DNA of 64,000 nt. Origin: Haplosporangium gracile (taxonomy: Eukaryota > Mortierellomycota > Mortierellomycetes > Mortierellales > Mortierellaceae). Made by a program: the position numbers and the translations under genes. Shown piece after piece: positions 11,427-23,020 of this stretch; positions within the stretch are counted from its first letter, which is position 1; each line of letters begins with the position of its first letter. The stretch lies in the NCBI GenBank assembly GCA_015499985.1, contig JAAAUF010000048.1:20954-84953 (forward strand), written 5' to 3'. A model generated the notes under the pieces. It was given only the letters and a program-made list of their open reading frames with translations, did not search any database and was not told the origin of the DNA.

Positions 11427-11913
11427 CGTGTAAAGTAGTGGGTAGAGTTGTTTGTTGGGCTGATGAACGTTGGTTTACGATAGAGAAAAAGATGATGATC
11501 TTGAGGGTCAGGCGATGATCTTTGCCATTCTGAGAAGGGGAAATAAAAACAAGTGGGACAAAGAGCGAGAAAAGCCACCGATTTTGGAGTTAAGATAGAA
11601 GCAAGTGAAAGTGACAGGCACGCAGAGAGTGGGAAAGAGAAAAAAATTAGTCGAGAATGGGGACACGCCTACCAAGGCAGCATTCCCCTGGGTATGAAAG
11701 GGCGCCGTCATCAGTGATGTCCATGTACTAACTCAGACTCACACATAGATCAACGAAAAAAGAAAAGCAGCGGAAATTCATGCGGCATGGGTGATAGTTG
11801 GATGAATACATTTGTCGTGTAGGATGCATAGTGTGAAGATAGAAAAAATAGTGAAAAAAAAAAAATACTAAAATGCAAAAATGAACTAAAGAAATAAAGA
11901 ATGCAAGGCTAAA
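11427..11913. other. Spacer between Pol5 and Net1-like genes
   Basis: 487 nt between two minus-strand genes. It must hold the 3' end of Pol5 and the promoter of the Net1-like gene. A/T-rich near 11840-11900; no clear TATA box or additional frame. Confidence 0.5.
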
Positions 11914-14900
11914 TTATGCCTCAATGCTCTCCTTCTTGCCGCCTCCAACCTTACGCTTCTTCGACCGATGCGCCTTCTTTTTTGATCCGCCCTTCTCCTC
12001 CACCTCAGCCTCCCGCTTCCGCTTCTGCTGCTTCTCCTGCTTCTTCGTCGAACCCGTTGGCAACTTGATATCCGAACCAATCAATGCCAACATTTGCTGA
12101 ATTAACGAACGGAGCGCGCCACTGCTGAATCGGCTGTCCTCGCTGATCTTCTGGAGCAATGGTCCGAGATTCTCTGTCTCCCAGATCTCCGTCACGTTGC
12201 GGTCCTCTGCACGCTTGACCATCCTTGCCGACAAAATCGCAAACTTGAGAATCTCACGCAGACGAGCAACGTTCAATCCCTTGGCAGACTTGATCTCCTC
12301 ACTGGTCGACTCCACAAACGCTCCCTCAAAGGTCTCGATCAACGAGCTCCGGATCAAGGGAAGTGTCTGCAAGAACAGCACCTCAAACTCGGGCGTCTTC
12401 TTGTTCGACAGACGCTTGATAAGAGCAGACAACATGTTGAAAGCCATGGCCTGACGGAAAGATTTGACGGTCGCCTTGGGGCTGGTGTAGGCAAGAAGCG
12501 TGCTTGAAAGGTGCCACGCGAGGTGAGGGAAACGCTCAATAAACTCCATAAACATCTTGGCCGACAAGTTCGAATTCTTGCGCGTCATAAACTCCTTCAA
12601 GCTCTCGCTATAAAGAGCAATAATGCGGTCTTGCTTGGCCTTGAGAGCGATCTCCTCGGGGTCCATGGTGGCAGCAGTCTTGCCCTTAGCTCCACGAGTC
12701 TTCTTCAGGGGGGCATCGACCTTGGTCTCACCAACAGCAGTCTTCTCGTCCTGACCACCAATGAGCACCTTAACCAAAAGAACCGACAGATCACCGCACA
12801 ATCCAGAGAACTTGGCGTCGGGCGACTTCTTGGCGAGCTCGTGGACCTGGCTCAGAATCTCAAAGACAGCCTCGTCGTTCACGTTGCGGGGATAATCCTT
12901 GATCTTGGCAAGCTTGTTGCGGAGAAGAGCCGAAATCTTGTCGTGGACGGGCTTGTTGGCAGCCGAGGGTATGAGGACAAGCGACAGCAAGGGTACAATC
13001 AGGTCGAGAACCAGCTCGTTGGACGACTGCTTCTTGATATACAGCTCCAAGAGATCGAGGACCTTGTTCTTGAAGTGGATGAGAGTTTGCTTGGCGTCCT
13101 TTTGCTGGGCCTTGGCCAACTTCTTCTGCCTAAAGATCTCGTTCAGCTTGTCGTCGAAAGCCATCATTTGGTCGTCATCCAATAGCTCTTCCTCAGACTC
13201 GTCTTCGTCGTCGGCATCCTTGACGTTCAATGCGGCGGCAAGCTTCTTCCTGAACTCCTCGTCAACAGGGGCGTTGTCATCCTCGTCCTCGTCAACATCC
13301 ATATCCTCAGACTCAACCTCATCATCCTCCGAGTCACCCTCCTCGCCATCCTCCTCCTCGTCATCCGACTGATTGTGCGCATCGGCCTCGGCATCATCAT
13401 CCTCCTCTTCTTCACCAAACATGTCGTCCTTGTTGTCCTTGGTCTGAAGAGTCGACAACATCAACTCCAATCCAGTCTTGGTCATCTTGTCGCAGAAGAT
13501 AACAAAGACTTGCTCGGAGACGTGGCGAAGCAAAGCCGAGGGCTTGATCAAGAAACTGAGCAAGATATCGACAATGACCTCAACGGGCTGAATCTCTTCC
13601 TCCTCATCGTCGTCGATCGAAGTAGCCTTCTTGCCGTTGGCTTTCTTGGGGGCAGCAAAAACCTTGTCGTAACAGTCGTGCAATTCTCCCAGAATGTTGG
13701 TTGAATCCTCGGGCTCGACATACAGTTGAAGGATCATCTGGACAAAGAGCAGCTCGAAAGCCTTGTACTGGGGCTTGAGCTCCTTGGAGGCCTTCTTGGC
13801 CTTGTCTTGGATCTTGGTGACGAGAGCTAGGGCGGTCTTCTTGGCCTTGATAGCCTCATCGCCGAGGGTGACGAGACTCTCAAAGTTCTTGTTCTTCTCG
13901 AGGTCGACAATCATGTGGAGGGCAAATGAGCACCAGAAGGTGCCGTCCAACATGGTACCGTTCAACTTGCGGCTGTAGTTGACAGCCTCAGCCTCATCCG
14001 ACTCCTTCTTAGCAGCGAGAGGGGCCATGGTGGAGAGCTCAGCCATCATGCCGTAGAAGCGGTTCCTGCAATGCTCACGGGTGGCGGCAGAGAGGGCGGG
14101 GGCGGGCAGAGCGTGGGCCTCGGTGTACTTGCTCTTGGCATCGACCTTCTTAATGTCAAAGAAGGCGTGCATGAGGAAAAACTCAAGGATCGACTTGATC
14201 CAACCCTCTTCCCTTGGAACCTTAGGATTACGAAACAAGGAAAACATCTGATCGATGGTCCACTGCCTGCTGATGTCGATACGCTTGCCGCGCTCCATAT
14301 TGCTCGAGTCGGGTCCGTCCTGGTTCAAGAAGGCCTTGGTGAGGTACTGAAGGTAGTGCTTGATGTGAGAGACATCCAAACCACCCAACAGGGTCTCGAC
14401 AGTCTTAGAGCGGGACATTCTGTCAAAGTTGGGGTTGCTGTCCAAGAGCTGAGTGATCAAAGTCAGGCGAACGGCCTCGTTGGTGTCCGCCTTGGCATGC
14501 ATGGCGGTCATAGTGTGCTTGGCAGCCTTGTTGAGGAAGCGATCCTCGCTCGAGAGGTTGTTGACAAAGCAGCGCATAAAGTTAGTGGTAAAGACAAGAG
14601 GAATTTGATCCTCTCCAAGAACTGGCAAAACTTTTTCAAAGATCTGGAATCCCCAGTACTTGCGCTCATGCGATGAACTCGAATCGAAGAGCGTAGCTAT
14701 TTAACGTCATAAACAGGCAAACGAGAACGAGCCATTAGTACAAAGTGACAACTTTGTTCTACGATTCCAAATCCTTTGCTTTGATCCTATGAGAACGGCT
14801 TCCTGTATGTGCCACTGTTACTTACAATCGATAACAACGTTCCAAAAGTCACGAAAGGGCGCGATCTGAGAGTTGGGGGCAGATGCGCCAAAGTACTGAA

Positions 14901-16105
14901 TGAGGACGCGGTCCCAGACGGGATGAAGGCTCTGTCTCCAGCTGGATGAGGCCTGGGTGCCATCCTCGGTCGAGGTCTCCTTGAGCAACATGCCGAGGTA
15001 CTTCAGGTTGGAGGAGTGAAGAAGGACAGGGTTCTTCCATGATTTGCCGAGAGTCTTTGTCCAGTTGATCTGTTCGTCCTTGGACAATTGTTTGTTGACT
15101 TCATCCAGATGTTCCCGGAGGGCGATGGCTACGCTGAGCTGGTCTGGGGTGTTGACACCATCCGCGAAGAGGGTGTCGACGACGTATTTAATAGACTTCG
15201 GGTGTTTCATGATCTATTGTATAAAGATGTGATGGTTAGTAAGAAGATGTCATTTGATCCGAAGTAAACTTGATTGTAATCAAGGAGTGAGCAAAAAAAA
15301 AAAAAAAAAAAAGGTACCTGAGGGAGCATGGTGACGAGGACTTGGTGACAGCACTCTGAGAGGTAGGATTTGTCCTGAGAGTATTCGACGAGGTCGTCCA
15401 CGATGAGTTGAATGTCCTCTGCAGATGTCTTTGGGCGGGTGAGCATGCCAGACTGGACAATGCTCATGTATCCGAAAATGCGACCAAACATGTGGTTCCT
15501 CTCCTCCTATTAGGCATTGACATGATCCAGAGTTAAAAGTGTGAGATTGTCTGTGGTCAGATGGCATCGATATGCTTGCCATAGAACCATCAACGGGCAT
15601 AAGAGTATTAACGTCATTGCAAGTGTTGTTATTACCTTGCCCTTCATGAAGTTCTTGATCTCCGTGAAACGGAACAACAGCTCGAGCACAATCTTGACAG
15701 TCAAAAAGTTCAACCCGATCAACAACTATAAATGTATTCCACGTCAACAAGAATGAGGACGTTAGCAAGAGTGTTCAACTGAGGAACTACTACTACAATG
15801 GACATGCAGTAGCAAACAAGAGTTCCAATATGTACCTCGGTCAAAGCAAGGGAGAATCCCTGGCGAGCAGCCTCACGGTCAGAGGGAAGACCTCTGATAA
15901 GACGCTTGAGGGCATAGACGACCTCGGGGTGGCAGAGTTGATCGAGTTTCTCCTCGGTGATGTCTTCGGCTGAAGGATCGATGTCGCATTTGTGTGCGTT
16001 CTGGAGGACAGCAAGGGACTTTATGAGGGTCAATGCCGCGGCGTTGCGCTCTGCGACATCCAACGAGGCAAGGATGCCGAAGAGGGGCAAGTGTGGCTGG
16101 CTCAT
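11914..16105 (-). CDS. POL5: Pol5 / MYBBP1A family nucleolar protein
   Basis: Five exons (16105-15836, 15725-15636, 15506-15318, 15213-14826, 14696-11914) join in phase to 1239 residues; the four introns are 104-129 nt. The protein is an all-helical repeat protein of the DNA polymerase V / Myb-binding protein 1A family. Despite the name, these proteins act in rRNA gene transcription and ribosome assembly in the nucleolus. Supporting features are the N-terminal block with RLIRGLPSDREAARQGFSLA, the motif HERKYWGFQIFEKVLPVL across the exon 4/5 junction, a long acidic tract at about residues 735-815 (Asp/Glu runs), and a strongly basic C-terminus (KKQEKQQKRKREAE, HRSKKRKVGGGKK) that should act as a nuclear/nucleolar signal. 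Length is near that of Pol5 homologues. The start MSQPHLPLFG is chosen because upstream in-frame sequence is a Ser/Pro/Leu-rich translated leader. It shares strand and neighbourhood with the Net1-like gene. Confidence 0.9.
15293..15312. repeat. A20 homopolymer inside Pol5 intron 3
   Basis: Twenty consecutive A residues on the plus strand, which is a T20 run in the transcript. It starts five nucleotides after the first base of the intron (15317). Confidence 0.9.
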
Positions 16106-17488
16106 GTGTAAGAAGTGTTTGTTGTTGTTATGTGTGTTTAGTGAGTGTGAGGGAAGGGGAAATAAATGAACAACAGAGAAATAGAGGTGAGAAGGGTAAT
16201 GAGGAGACGCAGCGAAGAGGAGGGGAGGGATGAGCAAGGTCGGGTGGGGAGAGAAGGATGGTCGAAGGAAGGGGATTGCGTCTGCGACCTGTACAAGAGA
16301 AAGAAACAAAGGGTGTGAGTGTGTATCCTTCTTGAAGGGCTATTTGCAAGGAGTAGAGGCGTTTTATTTTTTTTTTGTTGTTCAAAGTCAACAATGGGAC
16401 TGCTCATTTTTTTTGTTGCTGCTTTCTTTTCTTTTTTCCAGTTGCGTGCCACTACTGATGCGACTGTATCTCTACCCTCACGTGCCTGCCTCCCCTTCTC
16501 CCTCGATGAAAACGCCTCTTGAACAAAAACAAAAAAAAAACGCCTCTTGAACGTTTCTTTGCCAAGATACCCATCTTGGATGCCCATAATGACTCAATGG
16601 CACCAATTAATCAGCAATCAATAACTATGGTCCACTAATCCTTTGGAATGATAAGAGACGCGACTGGGACTCTCGACAAGCCCTTATTGTCACCGATTCC
16701 TAGTTTTCGGAACTTTTTGACTTTGGCTATTTTGTCATATCAAAACGACAAGAGGGTATTAAGGCGCCAGACGTCGGGCGCCGTCGGCTCAGATATATAC
16801 CTAGCTAGCTCCTCATAATTTACCATTCATCCCTCTTCTCACTTGATAAATAAAGAAGAATGACAATTACAAGTGAGCCGCCATGCAGTGTAGTTCTCCG
16901 AAGTGAACAGCGATCTCCTTACGACAACAATGGAGGAAAAGGTCATGGGCAAATCTGCGCCAGAAATAGGTGAGGAATTTCATCTGCGCTTATTTGAATG
17001 TGTGTTTAAGTGTGTGCTACCTGCGGAAAAGGATTGGCTGCAGCTCTGCTCATTTAGACCCATAAAAGTCCGGCACGAGAGCATACAATTGCCAAAAGTA
17101 GGTCCTCCCCTGGTGCTCACTCCCCTTTTTGACAGGCATGACATTAATCAGGGCAAGCGGTGAATGCTCTCGTAGCATTTTTTTTGTGAAGAGAGATGGG
17201 CGACATATTGACCGATGTACGATTGCCGTCCCGCGGGATCCAGTCGGTCAAGTCTGGTGATCGCCTGATGCCATTTAATACGCTGGCGCTTTCTCTTTTT
17301 CCTCTTTTTTCTCTTTTTTTTTTTGTTTTTTTTTTTCCTTCTAGCTTCATTGTCACTTCCCCCCCACTTGGATTACTTCCACTACACAACCTACTTTACC
17401 CCTTCCCTTACCTCGCCCTTTAACGACCAAATTCCCTACCTTTTACCCCTAACCTCTCTCACCAACTACAACACCTACATATCCCAAC
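16106..17488. other. Divergent promoter region, Pol5 / GPI protein
   Basis: The minus-strand Pol5 start and the plus-strand GPI protein start face away from each other across 1.4 kb. A TATATA sequence lies near 16794. The 200 nt before the GPI protein start (17290-17488) are strongly C/T-rich, as in other leaders of this window. No additional gene is visible. Confidence 0.5.
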
Positions 17489-18058
17489 ATGCGCTTCTCT
17501 GTCCTCGCTGTCGCCGCCTCCCTCATCAGCGCCGCTGTGGCCCAGGTCGCCAGCCAGGCCTACCCCACTGTTCCCGTCGCCGGCACCGTCTGGAACGCCG
17601 GTGCTGCCGTTACTGTTCAGTGGAAGCTGGGATCCCCTACCCCCGCTGCCGGCTTGACCGTCACTCTCTTCAAGGGTGACCCCGCCCACCAGACTAAGGT
17701 CATCGACCTGGGCACCGGGGCCGCTGGCGCCACCTCGCTCAAGGCCACCCTCCCTAAGGACTTGGCCTCGGACTGGTACTCTGTCAGAATCGGAGCCGAC
17801 TCGTACTCGCACTACTTCTTGATTAAGGGAACCGGCCCCACCCCTACCGTCCCTGCCCCAACTGGCGTCACCGCCACCACCTCCTCGGTTGCTGTCCCCT
17901 CGGTCACCAACTCCAACTCGGCCGTCAAGCCCACCACTACTGCCACCACCTCTGCTACCCCTGTTGCTACCGTCAATAAGAACGCTGCCGGTTACTTGAC
18001 TGTTGCCCCCGTCGCCATGGCTGCTTTCGTCGCCGCTGCCGCCGCCCTGGTCTTTTAA
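17489..18058 (+). CDS. GPI-anchored Kre9/Knh1-like surface protein
   Basis: Single exon, 189 residues. Residues 1-19 are a signal peptide (MRFSVLAVAASLISAAVAQV) with an Ala-x-Ala cleavage site. Residues about 25-113 match the Ig-like Kre9/Knh1 N-terminal domain common in fungal Ser/Thr-rich GPI proteins: YPTVPVAGTVWNAGAAVTVQW, then LASDWYSVRIG ahead of the last strand. Residues about 114-165 form a Thr/Ser/Pro/Val linker likely to be O-glycosylated. Residues 168-189 form a hydrophobic tail preceded by small residues (NKNAAGY), as expected for GPI attachment. The protein should sit at the plasma membrane or cell wall; in yeast the family has a role in beta-1,6-glucan assembly, but many paralogues have no proven role. 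Codons are almost all C- or G-ending, more biased than neighbouring genes, which suggests strong expression. Confidence 0.9.
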   Translation: MRFSVLAVAASLISAAVAQVASQAYPTVPVAGTVWNAGAAVTVQWKLGSPTPAAGLTVTLFKGDPAHQTKVIDLGTGAAGATSLKATLPKDLASDWYSVRIGADSYSHYFLIKGTGPTPTVPAPTGVTATTSSVAVPSVTNSNSAVKPTTTATTSATPVATVNKNAAGYLTVAPVAMAAFVAAAAALVF

Positions 18059-20728
18059 GCCATTTGCTTTATTTTTTCAAGCGCCCTCTCTTCCTTTGTT
18101 CATTTTGCCGGTCGTACAAGACAAACAACAGCAATTTTCCCATGTTTTTTTGTACACAATGAAGGCAAAAAGGGCAGAAGGACCCCTTCGGGAGCGCTGT
18201 GTGTGCGCACACACAAGAGTTGAGCAACTTTTTTTCTTTATTTTGTCGTTGCGATAGAACCATAATAAACTGCATCTGTTTATCCATATCACGAACAGTA
18301 ATAAAGAGCCCCCCGCTCACAAGCCATTGTCAGGGATTTCACAAAGTGTTTGGAAGAGCTGTTCCAAGAATCGTGGATAAGGAAAGGATTGACGACCTTA
18401 GACAAGAGGCATGTTGCATCCTAAAAAATAAGGCCCCATGGCGTGTTGTAGGTGTGAAATGATGTGCATGGATAATATGAGAAGGAAAAGCCGTTGGATG
18501 GATACAAAATTGGGTTAGGTTGAAGTTTAAAGAGAAGGAGAAAAGGAGCTGCTCACTCCCCGAAAAGATCCAATTATTGAAATTGAACTTGAAGCTGCGA
18601 CTCAAGTCTGGGCCCGCTTATGTTGTTGGCGACAAGGATCAACTTACGGGACCGCATCAATCCCCACCTCCCTACCTGCAGTCAACGTCGTTTTTATTCT
18701 CTCATTTGTTGTAAATGGTATGAGTAGTTACACATCTACAGTAAGGTTGTGCAGTGTTGTGATGCTGCATCTCTCCTTTGTCTCGATATAATAGTTTCGA
18801 GCCTGAGACCTACTGTAACTACCAGTTTGGAGAAGGCGATTCAGCCACCTTTCTCCTCTTTTTGACAAACTGCGAAAGGGAATTCCCTTATTTCGCCTTC
18901 ATAGGCCATGCGATTGGTTCCCAATCCATGGAGGTTATTACGCATTTTTAAATGTTTCTTTTGTCCCTTTGACTCCTTGGGTAGCAACACTAGCGTTCAC
19001 TTTCCTTTGGGGCTCTGCTCAGGCAGGAACGGGTTCTTTTTAGGTGAGCAAGTGGCTTTTTGTCAATAACAGAAACATTTTTATACAAATGACTGTTAAT
19101 TGATGAGTTCCTTCTGATCGCATGGCCTGCGCAGGCGAAATAAGGAGGCGGGGCTAGCGCACGTGATAGTATCATGCATGTGGCTTTGTTTCTTAGCAAC
19201 AACAACAATAAACGTTTTTCTTTTTTTTTATCTGCTGCCTCCTTTTCTCCTTACCCTTCCTTCCTTCACCAGCTCGGCACACCCTTGTACACGAAAGTTC
19301 GCGCTTTCTTTCTTGGTAAGTTTCTTCACACCACAACTCCCTCTCTTCCACCACCTCAACTACTGCCTCTTACACGTCAACCAGGCCCGGTGATGCGAGT
19401 GGACTTCAACTCATTTCAGTCGCCATCGAGATCCAGTTGCGTGTCTTTTTCGAATGTGTTTATGTGAATGATGAAAACCATATTTTGTCTTCAATTTATC
19501 TTATCGATCATGGTGATACCTTCACACTCCTTCGCTGAGGAGCGTCATACTTGCCAGTATAATCCACTGACCCACACAACACTTGCAGAATAACGAAAGA
19601 GAGAAAACCCCATTTGGGAGGATTTATAATACGTTACAGCTTGTATCATGTATCTAACCATGCTCTGTTTTTTTTTTTTTTTTTCGTTTGCTTTTTTACA
19701 GATTTAAGTTTTGTTCGTTTGCTTTTGAACAGATTCAAGTTTATTGAGTAATTGATGCCTCGAGGAGAGAAAGGCAAGCGTGATATTTTCACGAGGTCAT
19801 CCACTTTTCTTTCAATTGGTAAGCAATCCCTCCGGCTATCTTTTTATCGCGGTGTACAGTAGTAGAAATGTAAAGGAGGATTTTGAATGATGAAGATTTT
19901 TAATTCGCAGTTTCCACCGAAAGGACCATGTTATAAGGTGGTTCATGTGCCTCTTCCTTCGTCTTTGAACGTGTCAGTGAAGCGATTAGAGAGCAGTATG
20001 CCATCGTCGAGTTGCCATGAATTATTTGCCTTTCCTGATGATGGATTTAACTTCCTTGGATGTCTGATCTTAATCCTCACTTCTACTACTGTCAGGAAAG
20101 AGCGTGTACGTCTGGGAGGTTAACTTGGGCTGAACGATGACATCTAACCTTTCTCACATTGGTTTGCTGTCGCTCATAGACTGACTTTCAAGCTCCTGCG
20201 GCCTCAGTGTCATTGACAACAATGCTCTTTTTTTACTACAAGGTAATACTCATTTTCATTCATTTCCTTTTTTGGTCTCCCTTGGGTGGGCGTGGGTCCT
20301 GGTGGACAAGAGGAGGACAAAGAGGGGCTACAATGATGATATTACATTTATATATTCTTTGATAGGAAAAGCCGTCTTATAGCTTCCAAGATACGTGAAG
20401 CATGACGAGAAAATGTATTCTGAAGATAAAAAAAATGTTCCTTTGTGGGACATAGGGAACTGGGGAAGTGCGGTTGGTTCACCCACAAGTAATCCCTGAA
20501 ACTGTTTCTAACGACTTCATATCTCTTTTTGTTTGCGAACGTTCTCAGTCCGTCTTTCTAGCTCTTCGCATCGTAGTTTCGTTGTCAATACCTAAGGTAA
20601 GTCTAGTTTAGATTTTCGATGCCACTCACATCAAATAAAAAGAAAACAATTATCAAAACACGTGAATTAATACGATGCACGTTGATGGTTGAACTGCGTG
20701 CCAATGATGACAAGAATAATGGTATTTA
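18059..20728. other. Gap with coding scraps and splice-like signals
   Basis: No complete gene. Two things stand out on the plus strand. First, 18328-18462 reads as a charged, natural-looking peptide tail (PRIVDKERIDDLRQEACCIL) ending in TGA, but no start or partner exon is visible. Second, from 19316 to 20596 there are several good GT-AG pairs and donors (19316/19384, 19819/19910, donors at 20243 and 20597). Short coding-looking pieces lie between them, such as APAASVSLTTMLFFYYK before the donor at 20243 and SVFLALRIVVSLSIPK before the donor at 20597. These may be remains of a decayed gene or exons of a spliced non-coding RNA. A T15-class run lies near 19669-19684. Confidence 0.4.
18264..18269 (+). 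terminator. Poly(A) signal, GPI protein gene
   Basis: AATAAA about 205 nt after the stop codon, on the gene strand. Assigned by motif and position only. Confidence 0.4.
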
Positions 20729-23020
20729 TTAAGCGGTGGCGACGGAGACAAAGAGGCGTGGCTCTTGGGGTTGGGCTTTGGGTGTGCCACGGTCTGGCAC
20801 CTGGGCCAAGAAATGCAGCTGGGGACGGAATTGCAATCGCTGCGTGTTTTGCCAACGCGTCATCCATCCTGGAATGTAATTGAAAAAGATCTTGCGCACC
20901 ACCTCCGACATAAAGCCCTATTTGTTCATGAACAATGGAAACAATTGTTAGGAATCAAGCAAACAAGATTACGCAATTTTCTTATGATCGAACAGAAATA
21001 AAACAAAGGAGGGGACATACTCGGTTGGACATGACTTTTCCGAATTGGCGGGCATTGTCAAGGGCAGCCTGGGCAATCTTAGAACGATTGCTGAAGTAGT
21101 TCTCAAAGACGATGGCAATGTTCTCCTGGGTGGGGGAGGGCATGTCTACGAGGAGGTTGCATAAGTGTACGCCGTCCAGGATCGCCAAGTTGGCGCCTAA
21201 TCCTGCACTTGGCACCACCTATTCATAGGGAGACAGTGAAGTGAAGAAGAAAGAGAGGTGAGAATGATTTGGTTCAAAACGGTTGAAAGAGGAGAGGACA
21301 ACGGAGGAGCAGCCTATTAAATTGAAATCGTACCTTATGACATGCTAAGAAAAAAAATCAAAACACGAAATAAACGAGAGACCTTGTTAATAACCTACTT
21401 TACCTCATACATAGCACAAAACCACAATGAGAATATTCAGAAAAAGTACGACGCAGCGAATGTACCATCACCAAGGAGGATAACGCGTCCATTGTACCAG
21501 GACTCGAAGTACTTCTCTTCAAGCATGATCTTGGAGATCAAATGCATAGGGGTGCGGTCAATGACCTCACCCAAAGTGCACTTGAAGGGACTAGGCTGAT
21601 GGCGGACAAAATCGATCATCTCTGCAGTTGCTTCGGGTCCCCACTCCGAGAATCGGGCCTCACCCTCCTTGGCGCCTGCCTTGGGGACATTATGGATCAC
21701 TGCCCACGAAACACGGTCACCTGGCAGTGGCATGTAGATCGCCTAAAAGAAAACAAAGCGCGAATAGAAAGGAAGTATGTAGTTAATTGATCTGTTCGAT
21801 GATGAGATTTTCTTTCTTTATCGTGCGAATGGTGAAAGAGCCACTCACGTAGAAAGGGTCAGATTTGGGGATGACAATCTCAAAGTCGCAAGTCTCTCTG
21901 CGGAGCATCTCATGGTCCTCAGGATTAAAGGGTTCACTGACTCCAACTAATTGTCATAGGAAGCAGGTGAGAAAAGAGTGTTAATAACAAAGCAACAGAT
22001 TAGTTATAGAATGTATTAGTAAACAATGAAGAAAGTAAAACATACCGAGGCAGTGCTGATCGTAGCTCAATGGCAGGGCATCATTCGCAGACAGCTTGCC
22101 CTTCTCAGCCAGCTCCTTGTACATTGTCTGACGGACCGCGCTGTATGCACCATCAGCGCCCACAACAATGTCGCTCGTGTAAAAGCTACAGGTGTTAAGA
22201 TGTTACGCAAGGAAATAACAAAAAAAAAAAATGACAAACAGAGCCAAAGTTAATGTGAGTACCCATATGCTTCATATTATTGTTCACCCCATGGATGAGG
22301 ATGTTCGAGAGAGTTGCTCCCAAAAATAACAACAGACTTCCGTCCCTAATCCTGATAAATCAGATGAGGGAGGAAGGAATAGAGAGAGAAAAGAGAAAAG
22401 AGCAGAAAGACTGACAAGACAAAGGATTGAATGAAGAGAAAATGCAATACCTTCCATCTGCGCAACGGACAGTGGCACCCCTATCGTTCTGCTCGATCTC
22501 GGTGACACGCTTGCCGTAGAAGATCTTGGTCTTTGGCAGGTTCTTCAAAAGGATGTCATAGAACGCAGGTCGGTCCAGGATCACCGCTGGGTATCCTCCA
22601 CTTTGCAAGACATGAAAAAAAATGAAACGTGTAAGATAGTGAAGTGAGTGCGAGGCATGTCCATATTGCAGTTCTATGTGATGATAGCCACTGCATAAGG
22701 AGCCAAAAAGGAAACCAGCAACGTCTCCCTTACATTTCGGCCATGCAGGAAAAGTCAACCACGCCAATCGACTCGATAGCCTCGTTATAAAAGTTGAACT
22801 GACGGACAGGCTTGGAGGCCTTGTAAAAGTCGTCGAGTAAACCCAATTGCTCCATAACGGTGAGGGAACTGGCGTCGAGTCCCAGGGAGGAACCCAGGGC
22901 TTTGATGCTGGAGGACTTTTCGAGGATCACGTAGTTGATACCGGCGTGTTCAAACATGTTTGCGAGCGACAGACCGCCGATTCCTCCGCCTACGATCGTC
23001 ACTGAGACTTTTTCTGGCAT
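20729..23020 (-). CDS. FAD-dependent aromatic-type monooxygenase
   Basis: Eight exons (23020-22734, 22600-22451, 22185-22046, 21946-21849, 21742-21466, 21344-21334, 21218-21021, 20917-20729) join in phase to 449 residues. The fold is that of class A flavin monooxygenases (PHBH/UbiH/salicylate hydroxylase group). The Rossmann motif GGGIGG is at residues 11-16 (TIVGGGIGGLSLA), the DG motif GADG at about 155-158, and the GD motif LLGDACHK around 317-321. Such enzymes use NAD(P)H and oxygen to hydroxylate or epoxidise small, often aromatic substrates; the substrate here is unknown. Exon 6 is only 11 nt and encodes most of ACHK inside the FAD-binding GD motif, which strongly supports its reality. 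There is no signal peptide or membrane helix, so it is probably cytosolic. No biosynthetic cluster partners are nearby, so a stand-alone catabolic or quinone-modifying role is as likely as secondary metabolism. Confidence 0.9.
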
